DNA of 64,000 nt, from assembly GCA_947457075.1 (NCBI GenBank), contig CANGUG010000013.1, forward strand, positions 1-64,000, given 5' to 3'. This document shows positions 26,565 to 35,698 of the stretch, one piece after another. The translations under genes and the position numbers were made by a program. The DNA is from Bacteroidota bacterium (GTDB lineage Bacteria; Bacteroidota; Bacteroidia; Chitinophagales; Chitinophagaceae). Every line of letters begins with the position of its first letter. Position 1 is the stretch's first letter. Under the pieces are notes generated by a model, which was not told the DNA's origin, did not search any database, and saw nothing but the letters and a program-made list of their open reading frames with translations.

Positions 26565-27659
26565 ATGACAACAGCGGAAATACTAAAAGCACTAAGTAAT
26601 GTTCAAGAACCCGATTTGGGAAAGGATTTAGTGACCTTAAATATGATTGAGGACCTTACAATTAACGGAGATGAGGTTAGTTTTACCATTGTACTTACCA
26701 CACCGGCTTGTCCTATGAAGGATATGATGAAAAATGCCTGTGAGAATGCGATAAAATTACTAGTCAACAAGGCGGCTATAGTAACCGTTGGGTTTACGTC
26801 AAAAACAACCACGCTTAGAAAAACGGATGATGCCGTTTTGTCAAAAGTGAAAAATATTATTGCTGTAGTGAGTGGAAAAGGAGGCGTTGGGAAAAGCACC
26901 GTGTCTGCTAATTTAGCTTTAGCATTGGCCGAAGGAGGTGCAAAAGTGGGGTTAATGGATGCCGATATTTATGGTCCAAGTGTGCCTATTATGTTTGGGG
27001 TAAGGGGACAAAGACCCATGATGAAGGACGTAAATGGACAAGGGATTATTCTTCCCATTCAAAAATTTGGCATTGATTTAATGAGCATAGGTTTATTAGT
27101 AGATGAAAAAGATGCGGTCGTTTGGAGAGGTCCAATGGCAAGTAGTGCTATACGTCAATTTATTACTGATGTGGATTGGGGTGAATTAGATTACTTAGTA
27201 ATTGATATGCCTCCAGGAACAGGCGATATTCATTTAACAATTATGCAAACTGTTCCAGTAACTGGGGTGGTGATTGTTACCACACCTCAAAATGTGGCAT
27301 TGGCCGATGCAAAAAAAGCCATTGCGATGTTTGGGCAAGCCAACGTGAATGTACCTATTATTGGACTTGTTGAAAATATGGCTTATTTCACCCCTGCTGA
27401 ATTACCTGAGAATAAGTATTACTTATTTGGGAAAGACGGGGGACGTAATTTAGCGGAAGAATATGATTTACATTTCCTAGGTCAAGTACCTTTGGTGCAA
27501 TCTATTCGTGAAGGAGGAGATGTAGGCACACCAGCAATGGTAGGCGCAGATGAAATTTCAAAACAAGCATTGAGAGCAGTGGTAGCACAAGCTGTAAGAC
27601 AAATAGCCATTCGCAATGCGAACCTGCCTAAAACGCAAACAATAGCAGTAGCTCCGTAA
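26565..27659 (+). CDS. mrp: Mrp/NBP35-family iron-sulfur carrier ATPase
   Basis: A 364-residue ApbC/Mrp protein that binds and hands on Fe-S clusters. Residues 1-85 are a MIP18/DUF59-like domain with its conserved Cys49 (TPACPMKD). The P-loop NTPase domain starts with GKGGVGKS at 104-111 and includes MDADIYGPS and LVIDMPPGTGD. The usual CxxC cluster-binding pair of the NTPase domain is not visible around VENMAYFTPAEL, where many homologues carry it. This is common in some Bacteroidota Mrp proteins, but it should temper a carrier assignment. cmk follows. Confidence 0.9.
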   Translation: MTTAEILKALSNVQEPDLGKDLVTLNMIEDLTINGDEVSFTIVLTTPACPMKDMMKNACENAIKLLVNKAAIVTVGFTSKTTTLRKTDDAVLSKVKNIIAVVSGKGGVGKSTVSANLALALAEGGAKVGLMDADIYGPSVPIMFGVRGQRPMMKDVNGQGIILPIQKFGIDLMSIGLLVDEKDAVVWRGPMASSAIRQFITDVDWGELDYLVIDMPPGTGDIHLTIMQTVPVTGVVIVTTPQNVALADAKKAIAMFGQANVNVPIIGLVENMAYFTPAELPENKYYLFGKDGGRNLAEEYDLHFLGQVPLVQSIREGGDVGTPAMVGADEISKQALRAVVAQAVRQIAIRNANLPKTQTIAVAP

Positions 27660-27700
27660 ATTAGTCATTAATTTAAACGGTCAACTTTATAATAAAAGCT

Positions 27701-28387
27701 ATGTCAAATAAAATAATTATTGCCATTGATGGTTTTTCCTCCTGCGGGAAAAGTACATTAGCAAAAGCATTGGCGGCAAAATTGGAATATGTTTTTATTG
27801 ACACGGGTGCCATGTATCGTGCAATTGCTTTATATTTTTCAAGAAATAATATTTCTTTACTTGACCCAACAGCCATTGCCAACGCACTTTCGCAGATCCA
27901 ACTTCATTTTGAATACAATCCCCATACTTTAAAGAGTGATATGTACTTAAATGGCGAAAATGTGGAGTTGCAAATTAGGGAAATGCAAGTGAGTTCCAAA
28001 GTGAGTGAAGTGGCTGCAATTGCAGCAGTGCGTAATTTTGCTGTTGCACAACAACAGGCCATGGGCCAACATAAAGGCATCGTAATGGATGGTCGAGATA
28101 TAGGCACAGTGGTATTTCCCCAGGCGGAATTAAAAATATTTGTTACAGCCGATCCTGCCATTAGGGTAAATCGTAGATTACTAGAATTGCAAGCGACCGA
28201 TCCAGCAATTACCATTGAGGCGGTTGCTGAAAATTTACAACATAGGGATCATATTGATAGCACCAGGGCCCACAGCCCATTAAGACAAGCTGCCGATGCG
28301 TTGGTATTGGATAATACGCATATTAATAAAGAGGAACAATTAGAGATGGCGTTGAAATGGGCTAGAGAAAGAATTGCCCATGATTAA
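27701..28387 (+). CDS. cmk: cytidylate kinase
   Basis: A 228-residue (d)CMP kinase of nucleotide salvage. P-loop GFSSCGKSTLAKAL at the N-terminus, FIDTGAMYRA, VMDGRDIGTVVFPQAELKIF and the lid region ending DHIDSTRAHSPLRQAADAL. All key binding residues look intact. Its stop overlaps the ispH stop by 4 bases in convergent orientation. Confidence 0.95.
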   Translation: MSNKIIIAIDGFSSCGKSTLAKALAAKLEYVFIDTGAMYRAIALYFSRNNISLLDPTAIANALSQIQLHFEYNPHTLKSDMYLNGENVELQIREMQVSSKVSEVAAIAAVRNFAVAQQQAMGQHKGIVMDGRDIGTVVFPQAELKIFVTADPAIRVNRRLLELQATDPAITIEAVAENLQHRDHIDSTRAHSPLRQAADALVLDNTHINKEEQLEMALKWARERIAHD

Positions 28388-29613
28388 TTGGCTTTTTCCC
28401 AAACAGCGACTAGTTCATCTAATTGGGCTTCCTTTCCGTAATAACCAGCAATTTTTCTAATTACTGTTTCAACCACTGCATCAGGACAACTGGCGCCACT
28501 GGTCATTAGAATTTTCACCGTTTCTTTATTGGGCAAATAATCTTGTACCGAAATTGCGTTTTTGTTATTCCAATCTGTATGAATAATTTCTTTTTCATTG
28601 AGGATTTTACTTGCGTCGTCAATAAAATATGTAGGTAGTTTTTGTTCACATAATTCAACCAAATGCGAGCTATTGCTACTATTTTTTCCACCCATTACAA
28701 TGGCTAAGTCAGCTTTGGTATTGAGTAATCCAATTACTGCCGATTGATTATCATTGGTCGCATAACATAATGTGTCACGGGTATCCGCAAAATGATTTTC
28801 AATTGCGGCTGCGCCATATTTTTCAACCATTGTGTTTTTTAAATAATCCGAAATTGCCTGTGTGTCAGTTGCCAATTGAGTGGTTTGATTCACTACTCCA
28901 ATTTTGACTAAGTCCTTCATTGGATCAAAATCTTTTGAGTACCTTCCCGCAAATAAAGTGTAAAATTCCTCTACACTTATTTTGCCCATTAAAAAACTGC
29001 TTAATAATTGCGTCTCCGCCATATCATTTACTATCAATGTAGGCGTATTGGCTGCGGCATGTGAAAAAGTAGCCCTTGTTTCCTCGTGCTTTGGTTTACC
29101 ATGAATAATAATGGAGAATCCTTTTTTTGCAATTTGCTCACTACGGTTCCATACTTTTTCCACAAAGGGGCAAGTGGTATTGTATTTTTGAATTTGAATG
29201 CCTTTGTCTGTGATAATTTTTTCAAGTTCCAAAGTGGTTCCAAAGGCAGGAATCATCACAATGTCATTGGCGTTAAGCTCGCTTAATGGGATCATTGAAT
29301 TTCCCAAAGTATCATGCAAAAAACGAACTCCTTTTTGAATTAGATCGGCATTTACTTGCGGGTTATGAATCATTTCACTTAATAAAAATATGCGCTTCCC
29401 TTTGTTTTCTTCAATGGTCTTATAAGCAATATCAATGGCATTTTCAACACCGTAACAAAACCCAAAATGACGTGCTAAATAAAATTGCACGGGTCCTAGG
29501 TCAAGTAAAGTAGGACTAAAGTCTTTCTTTAATTTATCATCCGCTTTTCTTTTCTGCTTAATGGCAGTAATTAACCGACTTCGATAACCTGTGGGCACTT
29601 CAAACTGCTTCAT
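28384..29613 (-). CDS. ispH: 4-hydroxy-3-methylbut-2-enyl diphosphate reductase
   Basis: A 409-residue last enzyme of the methylerythritol phosphate pathway, yielding IPP and DMAPP. The three cluster-ligating cysteines are in HFGFCYGVENA, NTTCPFVEKVW and GASCPDAVVE. It is longer than the about 315-residue E. coli type and resembles the 400-residue cyanobacterial/plant-like form, with an N-terminal extension of about 50 residues and a mid insertion. The start is set at the ATG at 29613: the frame stays open to 29643, but that TTG lies inside a TACTTTTG promoter box. Confidence 0.93.
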   Translation of the reverse strand: MKQFEVPTGYRSRLITAIKQKRKADDKLKKDFSPTLLDLGPVQFYLARHFGFCYGVENAIDIAYKTIEENKGKRIFLLSEMIHNPQVNADLIQKGVRFLHDTLGNSMIPLSELNANDIVMIPAFGTTLELEKIITDKGIQIQKYNTTCPFVEKVWNRSEQIAKKGFSIIIHGKPKHEETRATFSHAAANTPTLIVNDMAETQLLSSFLMGKISVEEFYTLFAGRYSKDFDPMKDLVKIGVVNQTTQLATDTQAISDYLKNTMVEKYGAAAIENHFADTRDTLCYATNDNQSAVIGLLNTKADLAIVMGGKNSSNSSHLVELCEQKLPTYFIDDASKILNEKEIIHTDWNNKNAISVQDYLPNKETVKILMTSGASCPDAVVETVIRKIAGYYGKEAQLDELVAVWEKAN

Positions 29614-29640
29614 TTGTAAACTATTTAAGTTTGTTGAGGA

Positions 29641-29648
29641 CAAAAGTA
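29641..29648 (-). promoter_or_regulatory. -7 promoter box for ispH
   Basis: Minus-strand TACTTTTG matches TAnnTTTG. It overlaps the upstream TTG that could be mistaken for the ispH start, so it decides in favour of the ATG 30 bases downstream. Confidence 0.6.
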
Positions 29649-29680
29649 CAATAAAATACGGCTTCCATGCATAGGGGGCT

Positions 29681-29688
29681 TATCTTTG
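29681..29688 (+). promoter_or_regulatory. -7 promoter box, 4 bases before the ABC-F gene
   Basis: TATCTTTG followed by CGCC and the ATG at 29693, an exact match with the recurring 4-base gap. It lies about 35 bases from the divergent ispH box. Confidence 0.6.
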
Positions 29689-29692
29689 CGCC

Positions 29693-31606
29693 ATGCATTA
29701 TGTATCAGTAGAAGGACTTACAAAAAGTTATGGCATTACCCCTTTATTTAAAGGGATAAGTTTTAATATCAATGAAGGCGACCGAATTGCCCTAATTGCC
29801 CGAAATGGGGTAGGGAAAAGTACATTATTAAGGATTTTAGCCGGGAAAGAGCATCCTGATGCGGGTGCCTGTAAAATTCATAAGGATGTGCATTTGGTGA
29901 TGTTTGAACAGGATCCGCAGTTTATCGAAACCGCTACGGTGACTCAAAATCTTTTTAATCAGGATCATCCTACCATGAAAGCCATTAGTAATTATGAAAT
30001 GGCCATGGAGTCGGAGGATGAGGATATGATTACCCATGCCATCATGGAAATGGAGGAAAATAATGCATGGGATTTTGAGTCCAAAGTAAAAACCATTTTA
30101 ACTCAATTAAATATTCACCATTTAGAACAGCCAGTCGCTAAATTAAGTGGGGGACAACGCAAGCGTGTATCCTTGGCTAAAACCTTAATTCAAATAGGCT
30201 TTGAGCCAAAACATGTTTTGTTGTTGATGGATGAACCTACCAATCATTTGGATTTAAATATGATTGAATGGCTAGAAAATTATTTAGAGCAAGAAAAAGT
30301 GACTTTATTATTGGTTTCTCACGATCGATATTTTTTAGAAGCGGTAACTGATGAAATTTGGGAATTGGAACGTGAAAAATTATATAGTTACAAGGGAGAT
30401 TATGAAAATTATTTAGAAAAGAAAGCTGCCCGCATAGAATCTGAATTAGCGAGTATTGATAAAGCAAAAAATACTTTTAGAAAAGAATTGGAGTGGATGC
30501 GAAAGCAACCCAAGGCAAGAACTACTAAAAGTAAAAGCAGACAGGATAATTTTTATGAGGTAGAGGCAAAGGCAAAACAAAAAATAGAGGATAATAATTT
30601 ACAGCTAGACATGAAAATGACTAGGCTGGGCGGAAAAATTATTGAAGCTAAAAAAGTATATAAGTCCTATGGTGACTTAGTTGTTTTAAAAGGCTTTGAT
30701 TACACATTTAGCAAGGGGGAAAGGATTGGCATTGTTGGTAAAAATGGGGTAGGTAAGTCTACATTTTTACAAATTTTACAGGGCATTACTCAACCCGATA
30801 GTGGTAAAATCAACGTAGGTGAAACGATTGTATTTGGTCACTTTTCTCAGGAAGGGCTTGTTTATAAAAAGGACATGCGTGTAATTGAGTATTTAAAAAC
30901 CTTTGCTGAGCAATTCCCATTGGCCAGTGGTGGATCCTTAAGTGCAGCCCAATTTTTAGAGCTATTTTTATTTACTCCGGACAAACAATATACTTATTTA
31001 AGTGCGTTAAGTGGGGGAGAGAAAAAGCGTTTGCAATTACTTACCATCTTATTTAAGAATCCTAATTTCTTAATATTGGATGAGCCCACTAATGACCTAG
31101 ACTTACCTACACTTGCCGTGTTGGAACAATTTTTACTAGACTATGCTGGTTGTGTATTATTAGTTTCGCATGACAGGTATTTCATGGATAAGTTAGTGGA
31201 TCACTTATTTATTTTTGAAGGAGAGGGGGTTATACGTGATTACCCTGGGAACTATACGCAGTTTAGAATTTTAGAAAAATCAAAACAAAGTTATGCTTCA
31301 GTAAGTTCTGATATTAGTTCTTCAAAAGAGCATGCTGCTTTAGTTAATGATAAAATTGCCGAGCCTGCTCCGATAGTAGATAAAAAAGTCATGGAGAAAA
31401 TGACGTATAAGGAAAAGTTGGAATTGGAAACCTTGAATAAAGAAATGCCTTTAATGGAAGCAAAGAAAGCAGCACTCACTGAAAAATTAAATGATAGTCA
31501 TTTAAAATACGAGGAAATACTATTAATCAGTGAGGAATTAGCTAGCCTCAACCATACATTAGAAGCTGCAGAATTAAGGTGGCTTGAATTGAGTGAAAAA
31601 CAATAA
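29693..31606 (+). CDS. ABC-F family ATP-binding cassette protein
   Basis: A 637-residue soluble protein with two ABC ATPase domains and no membrane segments. Domain 1: ARNGVGKSTL, LSGGQRKRVSLAKTL, MDEPTNHLD. Domain 2: GKNGVGKSTF, LSGGEKKRLQLL, LDEPTNDLD. A charged linker of about 80 residues separates them, and a coiled-coil tail (about 560-637) resembles Uup. ABC-F proteins act on the ribosome or translation complexes. This one looks like the housekeeping Uup type rather than an antibiotic-resistance factor, though that is inference from the tail. Confidence 0.9.
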   Translation: MHYVSVEGLTKSYGITPLFKGISFNINEGDRIALIARNGVGKSTLLRILAGKEHPDAGACKIHKDVHLVMFEQDPQFIETATVTQNLFNQDHPTMKAISNYEMAMESEDEDMITHAIMEMEENNAWDFESKVKTILTQLNIHHLEQPVAKLSGGQRKRVSLAKTLIQIGFEPKHVLLLMDEPTNHLDLNMIEWLENYLEQEKVTLLLVSHDRYFLEAVTDEIWELEREKLYSYKGDYENYLEKKAARIESELASIDKAKNTFRKELEWMRKQPKARTTKSKSRQDNFYEVEAKAKQKIEDNNLQLDMKMTRLGGKIIEAKKVYKSYGDLVVLKGFDYTFSKGERIGIVGKNGVGKSTFLQILQGITQPDSGKINVGETIVFGHFSQEGLVYKKDMRVIEYLKTFAEQFPLASGGSLSAAQFLELFLFTPDKQYTYLSALSGGEKKRLQLLTILFKNPNFLILDEPTNDLDLPTLAVLEQFLLDYAGCVLLVSHDRYFMDKLVDHLFIFEGEGVIRDYPGNYTQFRILEKSKQSYASVSSDISSSKEHAALVNDKIAEPAPIVDKKVMEKMTYKEKLELETLNKEMPLMEAKKAALTEKLNDSHLKYEEILLISEELASLNHTLEAAELRWLELSEKQ

Positions 31607-31612
31607 ATCATA

Positions 31613-31650
31613 AAAATGAGGCCTAAGTGTAAATAAAATGAGGCCTAAGT
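31613..31650 (+). repeat. tandem direct repeat upstream of a repressor-like gene
   Basis: The 16-mer AAAATGAGGCCTAAGT occurs at 31613-31628 and again at 31635-31650, a 22-bp period (two helical turns). Each copy has the self-complementary core AGGCCT. It lies between the ABC-F stop and the helix-turn-helix gene, where an autoregulatory operator would be expected. Confidence 0.6.
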
Positions 31651-31716
31651 ATTTTCTATAGCTTATAGTTTGTTTATAATATTGGATATGTTCTATCACC
31701 AATAAAAATATATGCT

Positions 31717-32130
31717 ATGAAAACAATTGAAAGAATCGCCATGTATCTTCAGTTTAGGGCCATCACGCCCCATTCTTTTGAAAGAAAAATCCATTTATCA
31801 AATGGTTATTTTTCCAAGCAAACAAAGAACTTAGGTTCTGTTGGCTCAGACATACTCGTAAAAATTCATGATAGTTACCCAGAACTGAGTATGTTATGGG
31901 TACTTACTGGGGAAGGAAAAATGATTTTAGAGGAAGCGGAAATGGCGCAAGATGCTACCTCTCAGGATTTCGGAATTAGGTATGCATCTGAAAATAAAAG
32001 GTTAAAATCATTGGAATCTGATATGGAAAAACTAAGTACTGTATTAAAGGACAAAGAAAAAATAATTGGACTTTACGAGTTTATGCTTAATGGGAATAAT
32101 AAATCGGGCACCATTGCAGATGCTTATTAA
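31717..32130 (+). CDS. phage-repressor-like helix-turn-helix regulator
   Basis: A 137-residue protein. Residues 1-70 match the CI-like N-terminal helix-turn-helix seen in many Bacteroidota regulators (a TIERIAMYLQF start, SFERKIHLSNGYFSKQ, a SDILVKIHDSYPELS segment, LWVLTGEGKM). Residues 85-120 are a predicted coiled coil (Lys/Glu-rich heptads), probably for dimerisation. There is no peptidase or ligand domain, so it is not a LexA/CI-type self-cleaving repressor. No other phage genes are nearby. The tandem repeats just upstream suggest autoregulation. Confidence 0.75.
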   Translation: MKTIERIAMYLQFRAITPHSFERKIHLSNGYFSKQTKNLGSVGSDILVKIHDSYPELSMLWVLTGEGKMILEEAEMAQDATSQDFGIRYASENKRLKSLESDMEKLSTVLKDKEKIIGLYEFMLNGNNKSGTIADAY

Positions 32131-32151
32131 AGTACTAGCCTTCCCCCAAAT

Positions 32152-32187
32152 AAAAAAGCCCCGTCTATCAATGACGAGGCTTTTTTT
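32152..32187. terminator. bidirectional terminator between the HTH gene and gcvP
   Basis: A stem of about 14 bp (A6-GCCCCGTC with GACGAGGC-T7, one mismatch) with loop TATCAAT, flanked by A- and T-runs so it works on both strands between converging genes. Confidence 0.8.
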
Positions 32188-32200
32188 ATTTTAATGCTTC

Positions 32201-35059
32201 TTATGCATAGGAAGCCACTGGCTCGCAAGTACAAATTAGGTTGCGATCACCATGGGTATTATTAACCCTAGCAACGGTAGGCCAGAATTTATTTTCTGTA
32301 ACATACGGTAATGGGAAGGCTGCTGTTTGTCTTGAATAAGGGTAATTCCATTCCTCTGCACAAATTACTTTTTGCGTATGAGGTGCATTTTTTAAGGGAT
32401 TATTGACTTTATCTAACTGCCCATTTTCAATGGCTTTTATTTCATTATAAATACCAATCAAAGCGTCACAGAAACGGTCCAATTCTGCCTTATCTTCACT
32501 TTCAGTGGGTTCAATCATAATGGTACCGGCTACGGGGAAACTCATGGTTGGTGCATGGAATCCATAGTCAATTAAACGTTTCGCTACATCTTCGGCTTCA
32601 ATACCGGCACTTGCTTTAAATGGCCTTAGGTCAATAATAAATTCATGCGCACAAGTGCCATTTTTTCCAGCGTATAAAATAGTATAGTGCTTTTCTAATC
32701 TTGCCTTCATATAATTCGCATTCATGATAGCATAAGCGGTGGAAAGTGCTAAACCTTCTGCGCCTAGCATTTTAATATAAGCGTAGCTTATCAATAAAAT
32801 ACTCGCTGATCCCAATGGTGCTGCGCTCACCGCATTGGCACCATTGCCATTATAGTTGTGGCCAGGTAAGAATGGAGCTAATTTATCATTCACGCAAATA
32901 GGGCCCATGCCAGGTCCGCCTCCTCCATGAGGAATTGCAAATGTTTTATGTAGGTTTAAGTGACAAACATCGGCACCAATATTGCCTGGACTTGTTAATC
33001 CAACCTGCGCATTCATATTAGCACCATCCATATATACCAATCCACCTAGGTCATGGATAGTTTGACAAATATCAATGATTGTTTCTTCAAATACACCATG
33101 GGTACTTGGATAAGTTACCATCAATGCCCCTAGGTTGTCCTTATGCAATTCGGCTTTTGCTTTTAAGTCCGCAAAATCAATATTACCAGCAGCATCACAA
33201 GCCACGACTACAACTTTGAAGCCGGCCATAACCGCACTTGCAGGGTTAGTTCCGTGTGCACTAATTGGAATGAGTACAATATTACGATGTGCCTCATTGC
33301 GTGCTTGATGATAAGAGCGAATGGTTAACAAGCCTGCATATTCACCCTGCGCGCCACTATTAGGTTGTAAGCTACAAGCAGTAAAGCCAGTTGTTTCACA
33401 TAAATAAGTACTAAGTTCTTTGGCTATTTCCTGATAACCAATTGTTTGATGGGCTGGTGCAAATGGGTGTAAACCACCAAATGCAGGCCAGCTTACAGGG
33501 ATCATTTCAGTTGCCGCATTTAATTTCATGGTGCAGCTACCTAAGCTAATCATACTTGTATTTAAAGAAAGATCTTTATTTTCCAATTGTTTTATATAGC
33601 GCATCATTTGTGTTTCACTATGATGGGTATTAAACACGGGGTGCAATAAATAGGAAGAAGTTCTTACTAATGCTGGTTGTATGTTAGCGTTTTTAACAGC
33701 TGCGTTGGTTGCAGTTGCTTTTTTACCAGTTAATTTTTCAAATAAAGCAACAATATTTTGCACATCATTGGCTGAAGTTGTTTCGTCCAACGTGATACTT
33801 ACTTGACCGTTGTTAAGGTAGTTGAAATTAATTTGCGCTGCTGTAGCTAATTTTTGCAAAGCTGCTGCATCAAAACCACTTACTACTATTGTATCAAAAT
33901 AAAAATTATTTGCTTGTTGCAGCCCGAGTGACTGTAGTTGTTGGTCTACACTTTGTGTTAATCCATGTACTCTTTGGGCAATATTTTTTAGTCCTATCGG
34001 TCCATGATATACGGCATACATTACAGCCATGTTGGCAAGTAAAGCCTGTGCTGTACAAATATTGGAAGTTGCTTTTTCACGTTTAATATGTTGTTCGCGC
34101 GTTTGCAAAGCCATTCTTAAAGCACGATTTCCTTGTGCATCCACACTTACGCCAATTAATCGACCGGGCATGCCTCTTTTAAATTCGTCTTTTGTCGCAA
34201 AGTAAGCAGCATGTGGTCCACCAAATCCCATAGGTACTCCAAAACGTTGTGTATTACCAACGGCCACATCGGCGTTTAGTTCACCTGGACTTTTCAATAA
34301 AGTCAATGCTAAAATATCGGCCACTACAATCACTAAGCCGCCCACTTCATGTACTTTATTGATGAATGTTTCATATTCCTCAATACTTCCCTTACTGTTA
34401 GGGTATTGTACAATCGCTCCAAAAAAGCTATTGTCCATTTGAATGGATTGATAGTCGCCTTCTACCAATTGAATTCCAATTGGATTGGCTCTGGTAACCA
34501 ATACATCTTTTGTTTGCTGAAAGATATTACTATCCACAAACAAATTGGGTTGAGTGATATTGTCTGTTTTGTTTACATGATTAAAAATCATCGCCATGGC
34601 TTCCGCTGCAGCAGTGGCTTCGTCTAATAAAGAAGCGTTTGCAATAGGAAGACTTGTCAAATCAGAGACCATGGTTTGATAGTTTAATAAACTCTCCAAA
34701 CGGCCTTGAGCAATTTCTGCTTGATAAGGAGTGTATTGAGTGTACCAACCTGGGTTTTCAAATATATTTCTAAGAATAACACTTGGGGTGATGGTGCCAT
34801 AGTAACCTTGGCCAATAAAATTTTTCGCGATAATATTTTTTTCTCCCATCGCTTTCAAGGATTGCAACATTTCAAACTCCGACAAACCACTTGGAATATT
34901 CATTGGCTTTTTTAAGCGAATATTATTGGGGATGGTTTTTTCAATTAATTCGTTTAAAGAATTTGCGCCAATACTTGCCAACATTTTTTGTGTGTCTGCA
35001 TCATTGGGACCAATATGTCTTTTGATAAACTCTGCACCACTAGTACTTGATTGCAACAT
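32201..35059 (-). CDS. gcvP: glycine dehydrogenase (decarboxylating), P-protein
   Basis: A 952-residue PLP enzyme of the glycine cleavage system, decarboxylating glycine and loading the aminomethyl group on H-protein. The N- and C-halves are fused as in E. coli (957 residues). The PLP lysine lies in NLHKTFAIPHGGGGPGMGP; other landmarks are FIGQGYYGT, YTPYQAEIAQGRLE and SCTMKLNA. The other cleavage genes (gcvT, gcvH) are not in the window. An exact TAnnTTTG box lies 23 bases before the ATG. Confidence 0.96.
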   Translation of the reverse strand: MLQSSTSGAEFIKRHIGPNDADTQKMLASIGANSLNELIEKTIPNNIRLKKPMNIPSGLSEFEMLQSLKAMGEKNIIAKNFIGQGYYGTITPSVILRNIFENPGWYTQYTPYQAEIAQGRLESLLNYQTMVSDLTSLPIANASLLDEATAAAEAMAMIFNHVNKTDNITQPNLFVDSNIFQQTKDVLVTRANPIGIQLVEGDYQSIQMDNSFFGAIVQYPNSKGSIEEYETFINKVHEVGGLVIVVADILALTLLKSPGELNADVAVGNTQRFGVPMGFGGPHAAYFATKDEFKRGMPGRLIGVSVDAQGNRALRMALQTREQHIKREKATSNICTAQALLANMAVMYAVYHGPIGLKNIAQRVHGLTQSVDQQLQSLGLQQANNFYFDTIVVSGFDAAALQKLATAAQINFNYLNNGQVSITLDETTSANDVQNIVALFEKLTGKKATATNAAVKNANIQPALVRTSSYLLHPVFNTHHSETQMMRYIKQLENKDLSLNTSMISLGSCTMKLNAATEMIPVSWPAFGGLHPFAPAHQTIGYQEIAKELSTYLCETTGFTACSLQPNSGAQGEYAGLLTIRSYHQARNEAHRNIVLIPISAHGTNPASAVMAGFKVVVVACDAAGNIDFADLKAKAELHKDNLGALMVTYPSTHGVFEETIIDICQTIHDLGGLVYMDGANMNAQVGLTSPGNIGADVCHLNLHKTFAIPHGGGGPGMGPICVNDKLAPFLPGHNYNGNGANAVSAAPLGSASILLISYAYIKMLGAEGLALSTAYAIMNANYMKARLEKHYTILYAGKNGTCAHEFIIDLRPFKASAGIEAEDVAKRLIDYGFHAPTMSFPVAGTIMIEPTESEDKAELDRFCDALIGIYNEIKAIENGQLDKVNNPLKNAPHTQKVICAEEWNYPYSRQTAAFPLPYVTENKFWPTVARVNNTHGDRNLICTCEPVASYA

Positions 35060-35082
35060 AAAAGAAGGGTTTTAAATGGCCA

Positions 35083-35090
35083 CAAAGATA
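35083..35090 (-). promoter_or_regulatory. -7 promoter box for gcvP
   Basis: Minus-strand TATCTTTG, an exact TAnnTTTG match, giving a leader of about 20 bases. I see no glycine-riboswitch-like structure in that short leader. Confidence 0.55.
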
Positions 35091-35138
35091 CTTAATATTC
35101 ATAGGCTATAAAAGCCTTTTAAACAGGGTGGGGAAAGC

Positions 35139-35169
35139 TTGTGGATGACCTATAAAATGGTTACTTTTG
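35139..35169 (+). promoter_or_regulatory. promoter of the cysteine-cluster protein gene
   Basis: TTG (35139-35141), a 20-base spacer, then TACTTTTG (35162-35169), followed by ATAC and the ATG at 35174. It is the best two-element promoter in the window and again has the 4-base gap. Confidence 0.65.
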
Positions 35170-35173
35170 ATAC

Positions 35174-35656
35174 ATGATTGACCCTTCTGTTGAACATTTA
35201 TACGAAACTCCTGCCCCTGAGGTACTCAAAAAGTTTCAAAATTTTTTGAAAAGGGTGGACAAGCGCGTTATTTTAAAACAATTGCCCGACTTGCATGAAG
35301 CGGCCTTTGAAAAAATTAACTGCCTGGATTGTGCTAGATGTTGCAAAAATTATTCGCCCCGATTTAAAATGCCCGATATCAAACGAATTAGTAAGGCAAT
35401 GGGAATGAAGGAAGTCGCCTTCATTGAAAAATATTTATCTATGGACAACGAAGGGGATTATGTGGTAAAAACAAAACCCTGTCCTTTTTTAGACCAGGAT
35501 AATTCATGTAGCATTTATGATTATCGTCCTTCGGATTGTGAAAGATTTCCATACACCGATGAGGATGTTTTTTTTAAACGAACATCCATCACCATGAAAA
35601 ATGCGGAATTTTGTCCAGCAGTGCATGATGTGATGATTGGGTTGTTAGCAAAATAA
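35174..35656 (+). CDS. YkgJ-family cysteine cluster protein
   Basis: A 160-residue protein with the CxxCxxCC-type motif (CLDCARCC) followed by KPCPFLDQDNSCSIYDYRPS and CERFPY, the Fe-S or zinc-binding cysteine pattern of the YkgJ family. No signal peptide is seen, so it is cytoplasmic. Biochemical function is not established for the family; roles in Fe-S chemistry or protein modification have been suggested. It is monocistronic with its own promoter. Confidence 0.85.
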   Translation: MIDPSVEHLYETPAPEVLKKFQNFLKRVDKRVILKQLPDLHEAAFEKINCLDCARCCKNYSPRFKMPDIKRISKAMGMKEVAFIEKYLSMDNEGDYVVKTKPCPFLDQDNSCSIYDYRPSDCERFPYTDEDVFFKRTSITMKNAEFCPAVHDVMIGLLAK

Positions 35657-35698
35657 ATACTGGATGCATTTATTGTAATTACAATTAATTTAACCAAG

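Noticed and set aside
28384..28387. Four-base convergent overlap of cmk and ispH as a regulatory antisense device
   Set aside because: Tiny stop-codon overlaps are common in compact genomes and nothing else points to regulation.
31613..31650. Two direct repeats as a CRISPR remnant
   Set aside because: Only two copies with a 6-base spacer and no cas genes; spacing fits an operator better.
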